A stretch of DNA of 64,000 bases, from NCBI RefSeq assembly GCF_963662805.1, contig NZ_OY759869.1, positions 62,001 through 126,000 of the forward strand, given 5' to 3'. Positions 52,070 through 60,321 of this stretch are shown here, piece after piece. A program made the position numbers and the translations under genes. Origin of the DNA: an uncultured Cohaesibacter sp. (GTDB lineage: Bacteria > Pseudomonadota > Alphaproteobacteria > Rhizobiales > Cohaesibacteraceae). Within the stretch, counting starts at the first letter, position 1. Every line of letters starts with the position of its first letter. Under the pieces are notes generated by a model. It made no database searches. It worked only from the letters and a program-made list of their open reading frames with translations, and had not been told where the DNA came from.

Positions 52070-52249
52070 ATGGCTGTGCCAAAAAGTAAAGTGACCCGCA
52101 TGAAGCGTGGCTTTCGCCGCTCTGCGGACGCACTGAAACAGTCGGTCTATGTCGAAGACAAGGATTCTGGCGAGCTGCGCCGTCCTCATCATATCGACCT
52201 GAAGACCGGCATGTATCGTGGTCGTCAAGTTCTGGAAATCAAAGAGTAA
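52070..52249 (+). CDS. rpmF: 50S ribosomal protein L32
   Basis: The 59-residue protein MAVPKSKVTRMKRGFRRSAD with the ending ELRRPHHIDLKTGMYRGRQV is the typical alphaproteobacterial L32. It has no cysteines, so it is the zinc-independent form. The ATG at 52070 has a GGAG site. A strong terminator follows and an unusual GC-rich hairpin precedes it. In many Rhizobiales rpmF sits beside mtgA, which is not seen here. Confidence 0.98.
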   Translation: MAVPKSKVTRMKRGFRRSADALKQSVYVEDKDSGELRRPHHIDLKTGMYRGRQVLEIKE

Positions 52250-52278
52250 GACTCTTTGGCTCCTTGACGATATCAATC

Positions 52279-52309
52279 AAAAAGGTCGGATTCGTCCGGC
52301 CTTTTTTTG
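52279..52309 (+). terminator. Rho-independent terminator of rpmF
   Basis: A 7-bp stem GGTCGGA/TCCGGCC with a TTCG tetraloop is followed by seven T. Confidence 0.92.
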
Positions 52310-52467
52310 TGCCCATTTTCATGCAAGACCTTAGCTCGGCCCTGATCTCTTAGAGCGGTGTCTAGCGACCTTCGGTGGAGGTTGGGTGTTGACGGGTTTG
52401 CGTGCCCGTCATTTTTTGCTTTTATGCTCTGTAGTTGTTCATCGCCAAGACGTTTCCGGAGACCCTC

Positions 52468-52887
52468 ATGCTTTTCAACATTCCGCTGCTCATTGCTCCG
52501 CTGGTCGTCTACAACGCCTTTGCCTTCGGTCTGATGGGAACCACGATCGGGGATCCATGGAGCGCGCCGATCTTCACCATTCAGATGGTCTCTCAGGCGC
52601 GTTGGACGCTGACGCTCGGCGATCTGATGATCGTGGCTTCGCTTGTGCTGCTGTTTGTCGAAATCCTGAAGGCAACCCGCACGGGCATGGGGTCCATCGT
52701 CGATCACATTCTCTCGACGCTGTTGTTCGTGGCCTATTTGATCGAATTTCTGCTGGTGCGCGAAACGGCCACGTCGGTGTTCTTCATCCTGATGGTGATT
52801 TCGCTGATCGATGTGATCGCCGGATATTCGGTGACGATCCGGGGCGCTCGCAGGGACATGACCTTCGGTCCCGGCCCGCACGGCTGA
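52468..52887 (+). CDS. Conserved-looking four-helix inner-membrane protein
   Basis: The ATG at 52468 follows GGAG; the upstream TTG at 52435 has none. The 139-residue protein has about four hydrophobic segments (LLIAPLVVYNAFAFGLMG, LGDLMIVASLVLLFVEILKA, ILSTLLFVAYLIEFLLV, VFFILMVISLIDVIAGY) and a short charged end (RGARRDMTFGPGP). I do not recognise a function. It lies between the rpmF terminator and a convergent small gene and is probably monocistronic. Confidence 0.8.
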   Translation: MLFNIPLLIAPLVVYNAFAFGLMGTTIGDPWSAPIFTIQMVSQARWTLTLGDLMIVASLVLLFVEILKATRTGMGSIVDHILSTLLFVAYLIEFLLVRETATSVFFILMVISLIDVIAGYSVTIRGARRDMTFGPGPHG

Positions 52888-52938
52888 TACCAGCCGTCCT
52901 GTTTGCCGATCAGGTGTGGCTTGATCGGCTTTTCCAAT

Positions 52939-53265
52939 TTACATGATCGCCTGAAGGCGTGGGACTTCGGACACTGTGTCCGGACGACGGCGCGTTTGGG
53001 CGTAGGCGCGGGCGGCTTCGCGCGGGCTGTTGACGGTCGGGCGGCGGAAGGTTCGGTAGCCTGATCCTGCAAGGATCTGTGCCTGGATATGGGCGTCGGC
53101 TCCGGTGATGGCGGGCGTGATGACAGGAGCAGCTTTGGGTGCTTCCTGTGCTGCATAGGCTGCCGTCGCGTCTTCGGACTTCCCAGAATGAGTCAACAGC
53201 GGCGTGCGGTAGGCATGCCGATCTGCAGGATTGTGCAATGCTGGGGCGATTTTCAGAGCGGACAT
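52939..53265 (-). CDS. Small hypothetical protein with upstream CtrA box
   Basis: The 108-residue protein starts MSALKIAPALHNPADRH behind AGGAAGG. It is Ala/Pro/Arg-rich and probably largely disordered. The C-terminal half (GSGYRTFRRPTVNSPREAARAYAQ) looks like the conserved portion. No signal peptide or membrane helix is present. A perfect CtrA consensus lies 92 bases upstream in the orientation of this gene, so it may be a cell-cycle or motility-associated protein. Function unknown. Confidence 0.6.
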   Translation of the reverse strand: MSALKIAPALHNPADRHAYRTPLLTHSGKSEDATAAYAAQEAPKAAPVITPAITGADAHIQAQILAGSGYRTFRRPTVNSPREAARAYAQTRRRPDTVSEVPRLQAIM

Positions 53266-53607
53266 TCCAGTGCCTTCCTGATCTGTCTCATTTCGAAACA
53301 GTTTTGGGTGAAATCTTGTTGTTTCACTGGAAAGGCAGCAAGAAGCGGGCCAGTCGTTAACACATCGTTAAGACATTGGTTAACGGATGGGCTGGGGAAG
53401 GACCACCCGGGTTCGGGAAAAATTAACCTTGTTTGAGTCTAATGGGAGGACCGGGCATGAGTGCGTGGCTGTGTGCGCATCTGTCTGGACCGGTTGCTGT
53501 TGACTTCTGGTCGGCCAGACCCTTCAAGCTGGAGAGAAGCCTGATGGAGGGAAGTCGCAGACGACAAATGATTACAAGGATTTACGGGTCCGGTTCCAGG
53601 CGAGAAG
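53266..53607. other. Divergent control region with CtrA site
   Basis: This 342-base gap separates the small hypothetical gene and the GGDEF-EAL gene. Besides the full CtrA box it holds two further TTAA(C) half-sites (53380-53383 and around 53423). No convincing gene is visible. Confidence 0.5.
53357..53371 (-). promoter_or_regulatory. CtrA binding site
   Basis: On the minus strand the sequence reads TTAACGATGTGTTAAC, an exact TTAA-N7-TTAAC consensus for the alphaproteobacterial cell-cycle regulator CtrA. Confidence 0.7.
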
Positions 53608-55296
53608 ATGGCTGAAAAAGCAAGAGATATCCTGACGTCTATCGGTGAAGTCATCTATGAATGGCACTCCGGCGGGGATCGTTTGCGCTGGAGCAGCAAT
53701 GCCTTTGAAGTGATGCAGTGCGACGTGGTCGCCACCTTCTCGACAGGACAGGCCTTTGCGGATCTGGTGACGCCGGACACAATCGGTGCCCGCTACCGGT
53801 CCATTTTCGGTTCGGGCCGAAGCGATGACGGCAGTGGTGTGCCGTTTGAATGCATCTTCTGTCTTGCACCACTGGGGTTCGAATCCGAGTTGCGGCTCTG
53901 GGTCGAGGAGAGCGGGCGCTGGTTCGCCGGGGCTGATGGCCGGGCCGAACGGGTGCACGGCATCATGCGCGTGGTCAACGAACGGCAGCATCGTGAACAG
54001 CGCCTCAGGTTCCTGTCCCAGTTTGATGAACTGACCGGTCTCTACAATCGTTCGGTTTTCTGCGACCAGTTGCGACAGACGCTTGAACGGCGCGAGAAAT
54101 CAACGACCCAGACCTGTTATCTGGTTGCCCATATCGACAATTTCCGTGTCGTCAACGAGGCCTACGGTTTTGACATTGCCGATCAGGTCATCAAGGAAGT
54201 GGCGCGGCGCATCTCGCATCGCCTGCGCGATGGTGATCTGGTGGGGCGGATTTCAGGAACCAAGTTCGGCTTGCTGATCAATCATTGCTCCGAGAAGGAA
54301 ATGACGGCGACGGCCGAGCGTTTTCTTGAGGCAGCACGCGACGAACTGATCAACACCGATGCGGGACCGGTGCATGTGACCCTGACCATGGGCGGTGTCT
54401 TCCTCGGGCCTGAAATCCCTGATTTGCGAACGGCGGAGGTCTGTGCGCTTGATGCGCTCGACCGTGCCAAGCAGCATAGTCGCGGCTCGTTCCGCTCCTT
54501 CAATAGCGTACCGTTTGCGCTTGATGAGCGGGAGAAGATGATCCGCATGGCCGATCAGGTGATTTCAGCCCTCAACGAGCGCCGGATCGAGCTTGCCTTT
54601 CAGCCCATCGTGATCAGCGATACACATGAGGTTGCCTTCCACGAAGTGCTGATGCGGGTCAATGATAGCGACGGCGAGCCGATTGATGCGGCCACGTTCG
54701 TGGACTTTGCAGAGCATCTGGGTCTGGCCACCATGCTGGACCATCGCATTCTCGAGATGACGCTCGACGCGCTCTTCACCTATCCTGATGCGCGGCTCAG
54801 CATCAATGTCTCGCCCGATGTGGGCATGGACAAGGAATGGTCGAGCTATCTGGAAGCACGGGTCAGAAGCTATCCGGAGGTGGCCAGTCGGCTGATCGTG
54901 GAAATCACGGAAAAAGCGGCAATCCGCAACATGGATGTGGCCGTCGGCTTTGTGAAGAATCTCAGAAGTCTGGGTGCCAAGATCGCCATTGATGACTTTG
55001 GTGCGGGCTATACCTCGTTCCGCAATTTGCAGGCGCTCGAAATCGATCTCGTCAAGATCGATGGCAGTTTTGTCGTCGACATCGACAGCAACGTCCAGAA
55101 CCGGGCCTTTGTGAGGATGTTCGCCGACCTTGCCAAGGAACTCGGCGTCGATGTGGTCGCGGAGTGGGTGGAGAATGAAAAGATCGCCACGCTGCTCGCC
55201 GACATGAATGTCAAATATCTGCAAGGCTTCCATTTTGGTCGCGCCAGCAAAGATAAGCCCTGGGATGCGATTGAACCAGCCAAGGCCAAGGGCTAA
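53608..55296 (+). CDS. PAS-GGDEF-EAL protein with degenerate active-site motifs
   Basis: The 562-residue soluble protein has a PAS-like N-terminus (about 10-125; IGEVIYEWHSGGDRLRWSSN), a GGDEF domain (about 135-300) and an EAL domain (about 310-545). The GGDEF signature is SGTKF, so cyclase activity is unlikely. The EAL motif is EVL (HEVLMRV), while NVSPD, EITEKA, DDFGAGYTS, KIDGSFV, EWVEN and QGFHFG remain. Phosphodiesterase activity is therefore possible, but a receptor role is also likely. A CtrA box lies in the upstream region, though nearer the divergent gene. Confidence 0.92.
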   Translation: MAEKARDILTSIGEVIYEWHSGGDRLRWSSNAFEVMQCDVVATFSTGQAFADLVTPDTIGARYRSIFGSGRSDDGSGVPFECIFCLAPLGFESELRLWVEESGRWFAGADGRAERVHGIMRVVNERQHREQRLRFLSQFDELTGLYNRSVFCDQLRQTLERREKSTTQTCYLVAHIDNFRVVNEAYGFDIADQVIKEVARRISHRLRDGDLVGRISGTKFGLLINHCSEKEMTATAERFLEAARDELINTDAGPVHVTLTMGGVFLGPEIPDLRTAEVCALDALDRAKQHSRGSFRSFNSVPFALDEREKMIRMADQVISALNERRIELAFQPIVISDTHEVAFHEVLMRVNDSDGEPIDAATFVDFAEHLGLATMLDHRILEMTLDALFTYPDARLSINVSPDVGMDKEWSSYLEARVRSYPEVASRLIVEITEKAAIRNMDVAVGFVKNLRSLGAKIAIDDFGAGYTSFRNLQALEIDLVKIDGSFVVDIDSNVQNRAFVRMFADLAKELGVDVVAEWVENEKIATLLADMNVKYLQGFHFGRASKDKPWDAIEPAKAKG

Positions 55297-55342
55297 TCCG
55301 GGCCGATGACCGGCCAAATGAAGATGATTGCCTAAACAAAAA

Positions 55343-55360
55343 GGCGAGCCTCGGCCCGCC
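55343..55360 (-). terminator. Probable terminator of phaR
   Basis: GGCGAGCC and GGCCCGCC form a GC-rich stem with one mismatch, followed on the minus strand by TTTTTGTTT, 31 bases past the phaR stop. Confidence 0.65.
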
Positions 55361-55390
55361 TCGTTCATCCATCATATCGTCCAATTGGCG

Positions 55391-55972
55391 CTATTTGCTG
55401 CCTGAGCTCTTGTCCGCCAGCTCGGTGATCTTCTTCTGCATTTCCGCAATCTGGTCTTTCAGGGTGTCAAGCTCGCTGGCGCGGGGCGCAGGCTCCGGCT
55501 CCTTGGCGGGTTGGGGCGTGACCTGAGAGAAGGGCATGAACATCTTCATGGCATTCTCGAACATTTCCGAGTTGCGCCGAACCTGTTCTTCCATGGCTTC
55601 GAAGGCCGAATTGCCAAACGAGTCCGTGAGCTTCTTGCGCAGGTTGTCCTGATCATTGGTCAGGTTCTGCATCGAGAACTCGAGATAGCTCGGCACGAGG
55701 GTCTGCATCGAATCGCCGTAGAAGCGGATCAGCTGCCTCAGAAACGCAATGGGCAGAAGATTCTGCCCCTTGTTCTCATGCTCGAAAATGATCTGTGTGA
55801 GGACCGACCGGGTTATATCCTCCCCGCTCTTTGCGTCAAAGACTACAAAGTCGTCCTCGGCCTTGACCATCTCGGACAGATCTTCGAGCGTGACATAGGT
55901 GCTTGTGCCCGTGTTGTAGAGCCTCCGGTTGGCATATTTCTTGATGACCGTCTGGTCTGACTTTTTCGTCAT
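55391..55972 (-). CDS. phaR: Polyhydroxyalkanoate synthesis repressor PhaR
   Basis: The 193-residue protein begins with the PhaR DNA/PHB-binding domain: VIKKYANRRLYNTGTSTYVTLEDL, then FVVFDAKSGEDITRSVLTQIIFEHE. A PHB accumulation-regulatory domain follows (GDSMQTLVPSYLEFSM), then a variable linker and a C-terminal coiled coil. PhaR represses phasin and PHA genes and is released by binding nascent PHB granules. It is divergent from phaA across a TGC-rich 325-base region. Confidence 0.96.
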   Translation of the reverse strand: MTKKSDQTVIKKYANRRLYNTGTSTYVTLEDLSEMVKAEDDFVVFDAKSGEDITRSVLTQIIFEHENKGQNLLPIAFLRQLIRFYGDSMQTLVPSYLEFSMQNLTNDQDNLRKKLTDSFGNSAFEAMEEQVRRNSEMFENAMKMFMPFSQVTPQPAKEPEPAPRASELDTLKDQIAEMQKKITELADKSSGSK

Positions 55973-56297
55973 TGTGCGATTGCCTCACGATTGGGACAGA
56001 GTGGCGCACCTCCTCGTCGCGCCACATGTGAGAGCACAGCTTAAATTGTTCATGCTGCATTGCCAAGAGGGAGACGCAGCACTTCGCACTTGCGCAACAA
56101 ATTCGATTATGCGCTGCAACATAAAGTCGCTCAAAGACCTTCGTCTTTGTGAGTAGATCAATGGCTTAATTGACATTTAAGTGCTTTATAACCAATTTTC
56201 GAAGCAAATGGGAAAAAGCCGTATCCTCGCAAGGCCCAACTGATGATAAAAAATGTTGCGAGTGCGAAGTAAATTTGACGAACAACAGGGAAACGTT
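55973..56297. promoter_or_regulatory. phaR-phaA divergent control region
   Basis: The 325-base gap is rich in TGC/GCA elements between about 56052 and 56120, including the palindrome TTGCGCAA (56090-56097). PhaR sites in other Alphaproteobacteria are TGC-containing dyads. A perfect hairpin CAAAGAC-CTTC-GTCTTTG lies at 56132-56149. Both may take part in phaA/phaR control. Confidence 0.4.
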
Positions 56298-57479
56298 ATG
56301 ACACAGGGCAATGATATCGTGATCGTGGCTGCGGCTCGAACACCGGTCGGATCTTTCTTGGGCTCTTTTGCCAACATGCCTGCATCGGATCTGGGCGCTG
56401 TCGCCATCAAGGGGGCGCTGGCTCAGGCCGGTGTGGATCCGGCTGACGTCGATGAAGTCATTCTGGGGCAGGTGCTGACCGGGGCTCAGGGGCAGAACCC
56501 GGCGCGTCAGGCTGCTTTGAAGGCCGGTGTGGGTGAGCGGGCTCCGGCATGGTTGATCAATCAGGTGTGCGGCTCGGGCCTCAGAACCGTGGCTCTCGGC
56601 ATGCAGCAGATTGCCATGGGTGACGCCAAGATCGTTGTCGCAGGCGGGCAGGAGAACATGTCGCTTTCCGTCCATGCCGCGAACATGCGTGCAGGCACCA
56701 AGATGGGCGACGTGAAGTTCACCGACACCATGATCAAGGATGGTTTGTGGTGCGCCTTTAATGATTATCACATGGGCCAGACCGCCGAGAATGTTGCAGA
56801 GCAATGGGATATTTCTCGCGGGGTGCAGGACGAGTTTGCTGTGGCTTCCCAGAACAAGGCGGAAGCTGCTCAGAAAGCTGGCCGGTTCAAGGACGAGATC
56901 GTGCCGGTCACGGTCATCGAACGCCGCAAGGAACGCATCGTTGAGGATGACGAATATATCCGTCACGGCGCCGATCTTGCCGGAATGGAAAAGCTGCGTC
57001 CGGCCTTCACCAAAGATGGCACCGTGACTGCTGGCAATGCATCGGGCATCAATGACGGCGCTGCCGTGGTTGTTCTGATGAGCGCTGAGGAAGCCCAGAA
57101 GCGCGGCCTGACGCCGCTCGCGACGATCAAGTCCTGGGCGTCCATGGGGGTCGATCCCTCCATCATGGGGACTGGTCCGATCCCGGCGTCGACCAAGGCG
57201 CTGGAGAAGGCTGGCTGGAGCGCGGCCGATCTTGACCTCATTGAAGCCAACGAGGCTTTCGCTGCTCAGGCCTGCGCCGTGAACAAGGATATGGGCTGGG
57301 ATGTCGAGAAGGTGAATGTGAATGGTGGCGCGATTGCCATCGGTCATCCGATTGGCGCATCCGGCTGCCGCGTGCTTGTCACGCTGCTGCATGAGATGAA
57401 ACGCCGTGATGCCAAGAAGGGTCTTGCCACCCTCTGCATTGGCGGCGGCATGGGTGTCGCGCTCTGCGTCGAGCGCTAG
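56298..57479 (+). CDS. phaA: Acetyl-CoA C-acetyltransferase (beta-ketothiolase)
   Basis: The ATG at 56298 follows ACAGGGAAACGTT. The 393-residue thiolase has the nucleophilic cysteine in NQVCGSGLRTVALG, the GGQENMS block, NGGAIAIGHPIGASG with the catalytic histidine, and the second cysteine in CIGGGMGVALCVER. It condenses two acetyl-CoA to acetoacetyl-CoA for PHB synthesis and can run backwards in ketone catabolism. phaB follows 270 bases downstream; the PHB synthase phaC is not in the window. Confidence 0.97.
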   Translation: MTQGNDIVIVAAARTPVGSFLGSFANMPASDLGAVAIKGALAQAGVDPADVDEVILGQVLTGAQGQNPARQAALKAGVGERAPAWLINQVCGSGLRTVALGMQQIAMGDAKIVVAGGQENMSLSVHAANMRAGTKMGDVKFTDTMIKDGLWCAFNDYHMGQTAENVAEQWDISRGVQDEFAVASQNKAEAAQKAGRFKDEIVPVTVIERRKERIVEDDEYIRHGADLAGMEKLRPAFTKDGTVTAGNASGINDGAAVVVLMSAEEAQKRGLTPLATIKSWASMGVDPSIMGTGPIPASTKALEKAGWSAADLDLIEANEAFAAQACAVNKDMGWDVEKVNVNGGAIAIGHPIGASGCRVLVTLLHEMKRRDAKKGLATLCIGGGMGVALCVER

Positions 57480-57749
57480 GCCATGTGCCTGACTGCCTTT
57501 TGCAGTCCGAAACGAACAATGCGGGGCGGCCTTGTCGCCCTGCTCAAGCGAATTGGCCGTCTTGGCTTCGGTACCGGATATAATAACCTGTCAGAGGAGA
57601 CAGGGGCGAGTAGGGCAGGTCATGCGACTGAACCCCTGCAAGCTGACAAAGACGGACCGGAGGCGGATGGATCGGAGAGTTGCAATGTCGGGCCCCCATC
57701 GGATCGGGAAGAGGTGGTGGGCAGAAAAGCCGACGATGGGAGGAGTAGT

Positions 57750-58478
57750 ATGTCCAAAGTTGCTGTTGTCACCGGCGGAACCCGAGGGATCGGGGAAGCC
57801 ATTTCCATTGCTCTGAAGGATGCAGGTTTCGTTGTTGCTGCCAACTATGCGGGCAATGATGATCGGGCGCGGGCCTTCACCGAGCGGACCGGGATCAAGG
57901 CCTTCAAATGGGATGTGGGTGATTTTGAAGCCTGCAAGGCTGGCCTCCGACAGGTCGAGGACGAGCTCGGCATCGTTGATATTGTCGTCAACAATGCGGG
58001 CATCACCCGTGACGGCATGATGCACAAGCTGGAGCTTGACCAGTGGCACGAGGTGATCAATACCAACCTCAATTCCATGTATTACATGACCAAGCCGGTC
58101 ATCGATGAAATGCGGGCGCGGGGTCATGGCCGCATCATCAACATCTCGTCGATCAATGGCCAGAAGGGTCAGATGGGCCAGACCAACTATTCCGCCGCAA
58201 AGGCTGGTGTGATCGGGTTTACCAAGGCCATGGCGCAGGAAACCGCACGCAAGGGCATTACCGTCAACTGCATCTGTCCTGGCTATATCGATACCGACAT
58301 GGTCGCTGCGGTGCCGGAAAAAGTGCTCGAGAGCATCGTTGCCGGTATTCCGGTTGGTCGCCTTGGTCAGGCCGAGGAAATCGCCGCCATGGTCGCCTTC
58401 CTTGCGTCCGAGAAAGCGGCCTTCATCACCGGCGCGGTGATGACCGTCAATGGCGGGCAATATATGGCCAACGGCTGA
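57750..58478 (+). CDS. phaB: Acetoacetyl-CoA reductase
   Basis: The ATG at 57750 follows GGGAGGAG; the longer open frame upstream reads through non-coding sequence. The 242-residue SDR begins MSKVAVVTGGTRGIGEAIS and has NNAGITRDGMMHKL, the catalytic NYSAAKAG (Tyr-x3-Lys) and GYIDTDMVAAVPEKVLESIV, as in PhaB. It reduces acetoacetyl-CoA to (R)-3-hydroxybutyryl-CoA with NADPH. The 270-base gap from phaA contains a TATAAT at 57579-57584 without a well-spaced -35. Confidence 0.97.
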   Translation: MSKVAVVTGGTRGIGEAISIALKDAGFVVAANYAGNDDRARAFTERTGIKAFKWDVGDFEACKAGLRQVEDELGIVDIVVNNAGITRDGMMHKLELDQWHEVINTNLNSMYYMTKPVIDEMRARGHGRIINISSINGQKGQMGQTNYSAAKAGVIGFTKAMAQETARKGITVNCICPGYIDTDMVAAVPEKVLESIVAGIPVGRLGQAEEIAAMVAFLASEKAAFITGAVMTVNGGQYMANG

Positions 58479-58526
58479 TCCGGCTAAGGCATCAGGTGCC
58501 GAGCCGATAAATATCCTTTGATAACG

Positions 58527-58556
58527 GGCCGCGGGGCTTTTCACCCGCGGCCTTTG
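58527..58556 (+). terminator. Terminator of the phaAB unit
   Basis: GGCCGCGGG (58527-58535) pairs with CCCGCGGCC (58544-58552), followed by a short T stretch. Confidence 0.7.
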
Positions 58557-58598
58557 TCTATTTGATTGCCGGGCTGAAACAAGATGTACGGAGCCGGT

Positions 58599-59495
58599 AT
58601 GCCAAGACGCCTGTTCGCCACCCTAGTGGGCTTCACCGCCATTCTGATGTGGGCCCTGCTTGCCCTGTTCACTGCTGCGAGTGGATCGGTGCCTCCGTTC
58701 CAGCTGACGGCGATGACCTTTCTGATCGGCGGCTCCATCGGTCTGGTGAGCTGGATGTTTCGGCCCGGTGCGATTCGGTCCCTGAAGCAACCGTGGCCGG
58801 TCTGGGCCCTCGGTGTGATCGGGCTGTTCGGTTACCACTTTTTCTATTACACCGCCTTGCGCCTTGCGCCGCCGGTGGAAGCGGGCCTCATCGCCTATCT
58901 CTGGCCCCTGCTGATCGTGGTGCTTTCGGCCCTGCTGCCGGGGGAACGCCTGCGCTGGTTCCATGGTGCCGGGGCGTTTCTGGGTCTTGCGGGGACGTTC
59001 CTCATCGTCTCCAAGGGGCAGGGGATCACCATCGATGCGCGCTATCTCAACGGCTATCTGGCCGCGATCGTCTGCGCCTTCACATGGTCGAGCTATTCGG
59101 TGCTGTCTCGCCGCTTTGCAGCTGTGCCCACCGACGTTGTGGTCGGTTTCTGCCTCGTTACGGCGATGCTGAGCGCTGGCGCGCATCTTCTCTTCGAGAC
59201 GACCGTCTGGCCTGCTTCGGCGATGGAATGGCTCGCGGTTCTCGGCCTTGGCCTGATGCCGGTGGGGGCGGCCTTCTATGTCTGGGACTTTGGCGTCAAG
59301 CATGGCGACATTCAGGTGTTGGGCGCTGCGTCCTATGCAGCGCCGCTGTTGTCCACCACGGTGCTGGTCATCGCTGGATATGCCGACTTTTCCTGGATCA
59401 TCGCGCTCGCGGCCTTCCTGATCACCTTCGGGGCCGTGCTGGCCTCGAAAGAGCTGATTTTCCGGTCGAAAGGCGCCAAACCGGCTTTACGGTGA
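58599..59495 (+). CDS. DMT-superfamily exporter, YddG-like
   Basis: The ATG at 58599 (MPRRLFATLVG) follows GGAG; the ATG at 58584 lacks a site. The 298-residue protein has ten predicted membrane helices in two EamA repeats. Features such as GFTAILMWALLALFTAASG, GYHFFYYTALRLAPPVEAGLI and YLWPLLIV with FTWSSYSVLSRRF in the second half match YddG-type aromatic amino-acid exporters. The substrate is inferred only from similarity. It is convergent with znuB, 19 bases apart. Confidence 0.88.
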   Translation: MPRRLFATLVGFTAILMWALLALFTAASGSVPPFQLTAMTFLIGGSIGLVSWMFRPGAIRSLKQPWPVWALGVIGLFGYHFFYYTALRLAPPVEAGLIAYLWPLLIVVLSALLPGERLRWFHGAGAFLGLAGTFLIVSKGQGITIDARYLNGYLAAIVCAFTWSSYSVLSRRFAAVPTDVVVGFCLVTAMLSAGAHLLFETTVWPASAMEWLAVLGLGLMPVGAAFYVWDFGVKHGDIQVLGAASYAAPLLSTTVLVIAGYADFSWIIALAAFLITFGAVLASKELIFRSKGAKPALR

Positions 59496-59514
59496 CGTCT
59501 GACCTCGCCTGATC

Positions 59515-60321
59515 CTAGCGCTGACGCAATTGCCGGATGAAGGGCGCGATGATCAGAGCGATAAGGAACAGCAGGAACGCGCTGAAGACGATGGTTGGTC
59601 CGGGCGCGGAATCCCACAGAAGTGATCCGTTGAGGCCCATCACGACGGCGAGGCACGAGAGAAGCGCGGCCATGATCGCCATCGTTTCCGGCCCACGGGA
59701 GAATTGACGGGCCGTGGCGGCGGGAATGATCAGCAGCGAGGTGATCAGCAAGACACCGATCAGCTTCATGGCAACCGCGATTACCAAGGCGATCAGCAGA
59801 ATGAAGACCAGATTGGCGCGTCGTGTCGGCAGGCCTTCTGCCGCGGCGATGTCCGGGCTGATGGTGGTCGCCAGCAGGCTGCGCCAATGGCTGATCAGCA
59901 ACAGAAGCACCAGAATACCGCCACCCCAGATGACACCCAGATCGGTGCGGTCAATTGCGAGGATATCGCCAAACAGCAGCGTCAGGATGTCTACGCGCAG
60001 CCATGTCATGAAGCCAAGGGCAAGGAGCCCGAGGGACAGGGACGCGTGAGACAGGATGCCGAGCAGGGTGTCGCTTGAGAGCCTGTCGAGGCGCTCAAGG
60101 CCATAAAGGGCGATAGCGATGGTGATCGAGACCGCGAAGACGCCAGTGACCGGGAAGAGTTCCATCATCAGGCTGAGAGCAATGCCGAGGAGAGCGGCAT
60201 GGGCCATGGTCTCGCCGAAATAGGCCATCCGGCGCCAGACGATGAAACAGCCCAAAGGCCCGGTGACAAGGGCTATTCCGATGCCGCCGATCAGTGCGCG
60301 GGCGAAAAAGTCGTCAAGCAT
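59515..60321 (-). CDS. znuB: Zinc ABC transporter permease
   Basis: The 268-residue membrane protein has about seven or eight helices. It shows the ZnuB-type N-terminus RALIGGIGIALVTGPLGCFIVWRRMAYFGETMAHAALLG and LITSLLIIPAATARQFSR. It forms the channel for high-affinity zinc uptake with ZnuC, whose gene it overlaps by 8 bases. The binding protein gene znuA is not in this window. Confidence 0.94.
   Translation of the reverse strand: MLDDFFARALIGGIGIALVTGPLGCFIVWRRMAYFGETMAHAALLGIALSLMMELFPVTGVFAVSITIAIALYGLERLDRLSSDTLLGILSHASLSLGLLALGFMTWLRVDILTLLFGDILAIDRTDLGVIWGGGILVLLLLISHWRSLLATTISPDIAAAEGLPTRRANLVFILLIALVIAVAMKLIGVLLITSLLIIPAATARQFSRGPETMAIMAALLSCLAVVMGLNGSLLWDSAPGPTIVFSAFLLFLIALIIAPFIRQLRQR

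Noticed and set aside
53870..53890. GGTTCGAATCC, resembling a tRNA T-arm
   Set aside because: It lies inside the PAS/GGDEF coding sequence (encoding GFESE) and no acceptor, D or anticodon arms can be built around it.
57483..57749. N-terminal extension of phaB
   Set aside because: The frame is open but unlike any SDR, and a strong GGGAGGAG site precedes the ATG at 57750.
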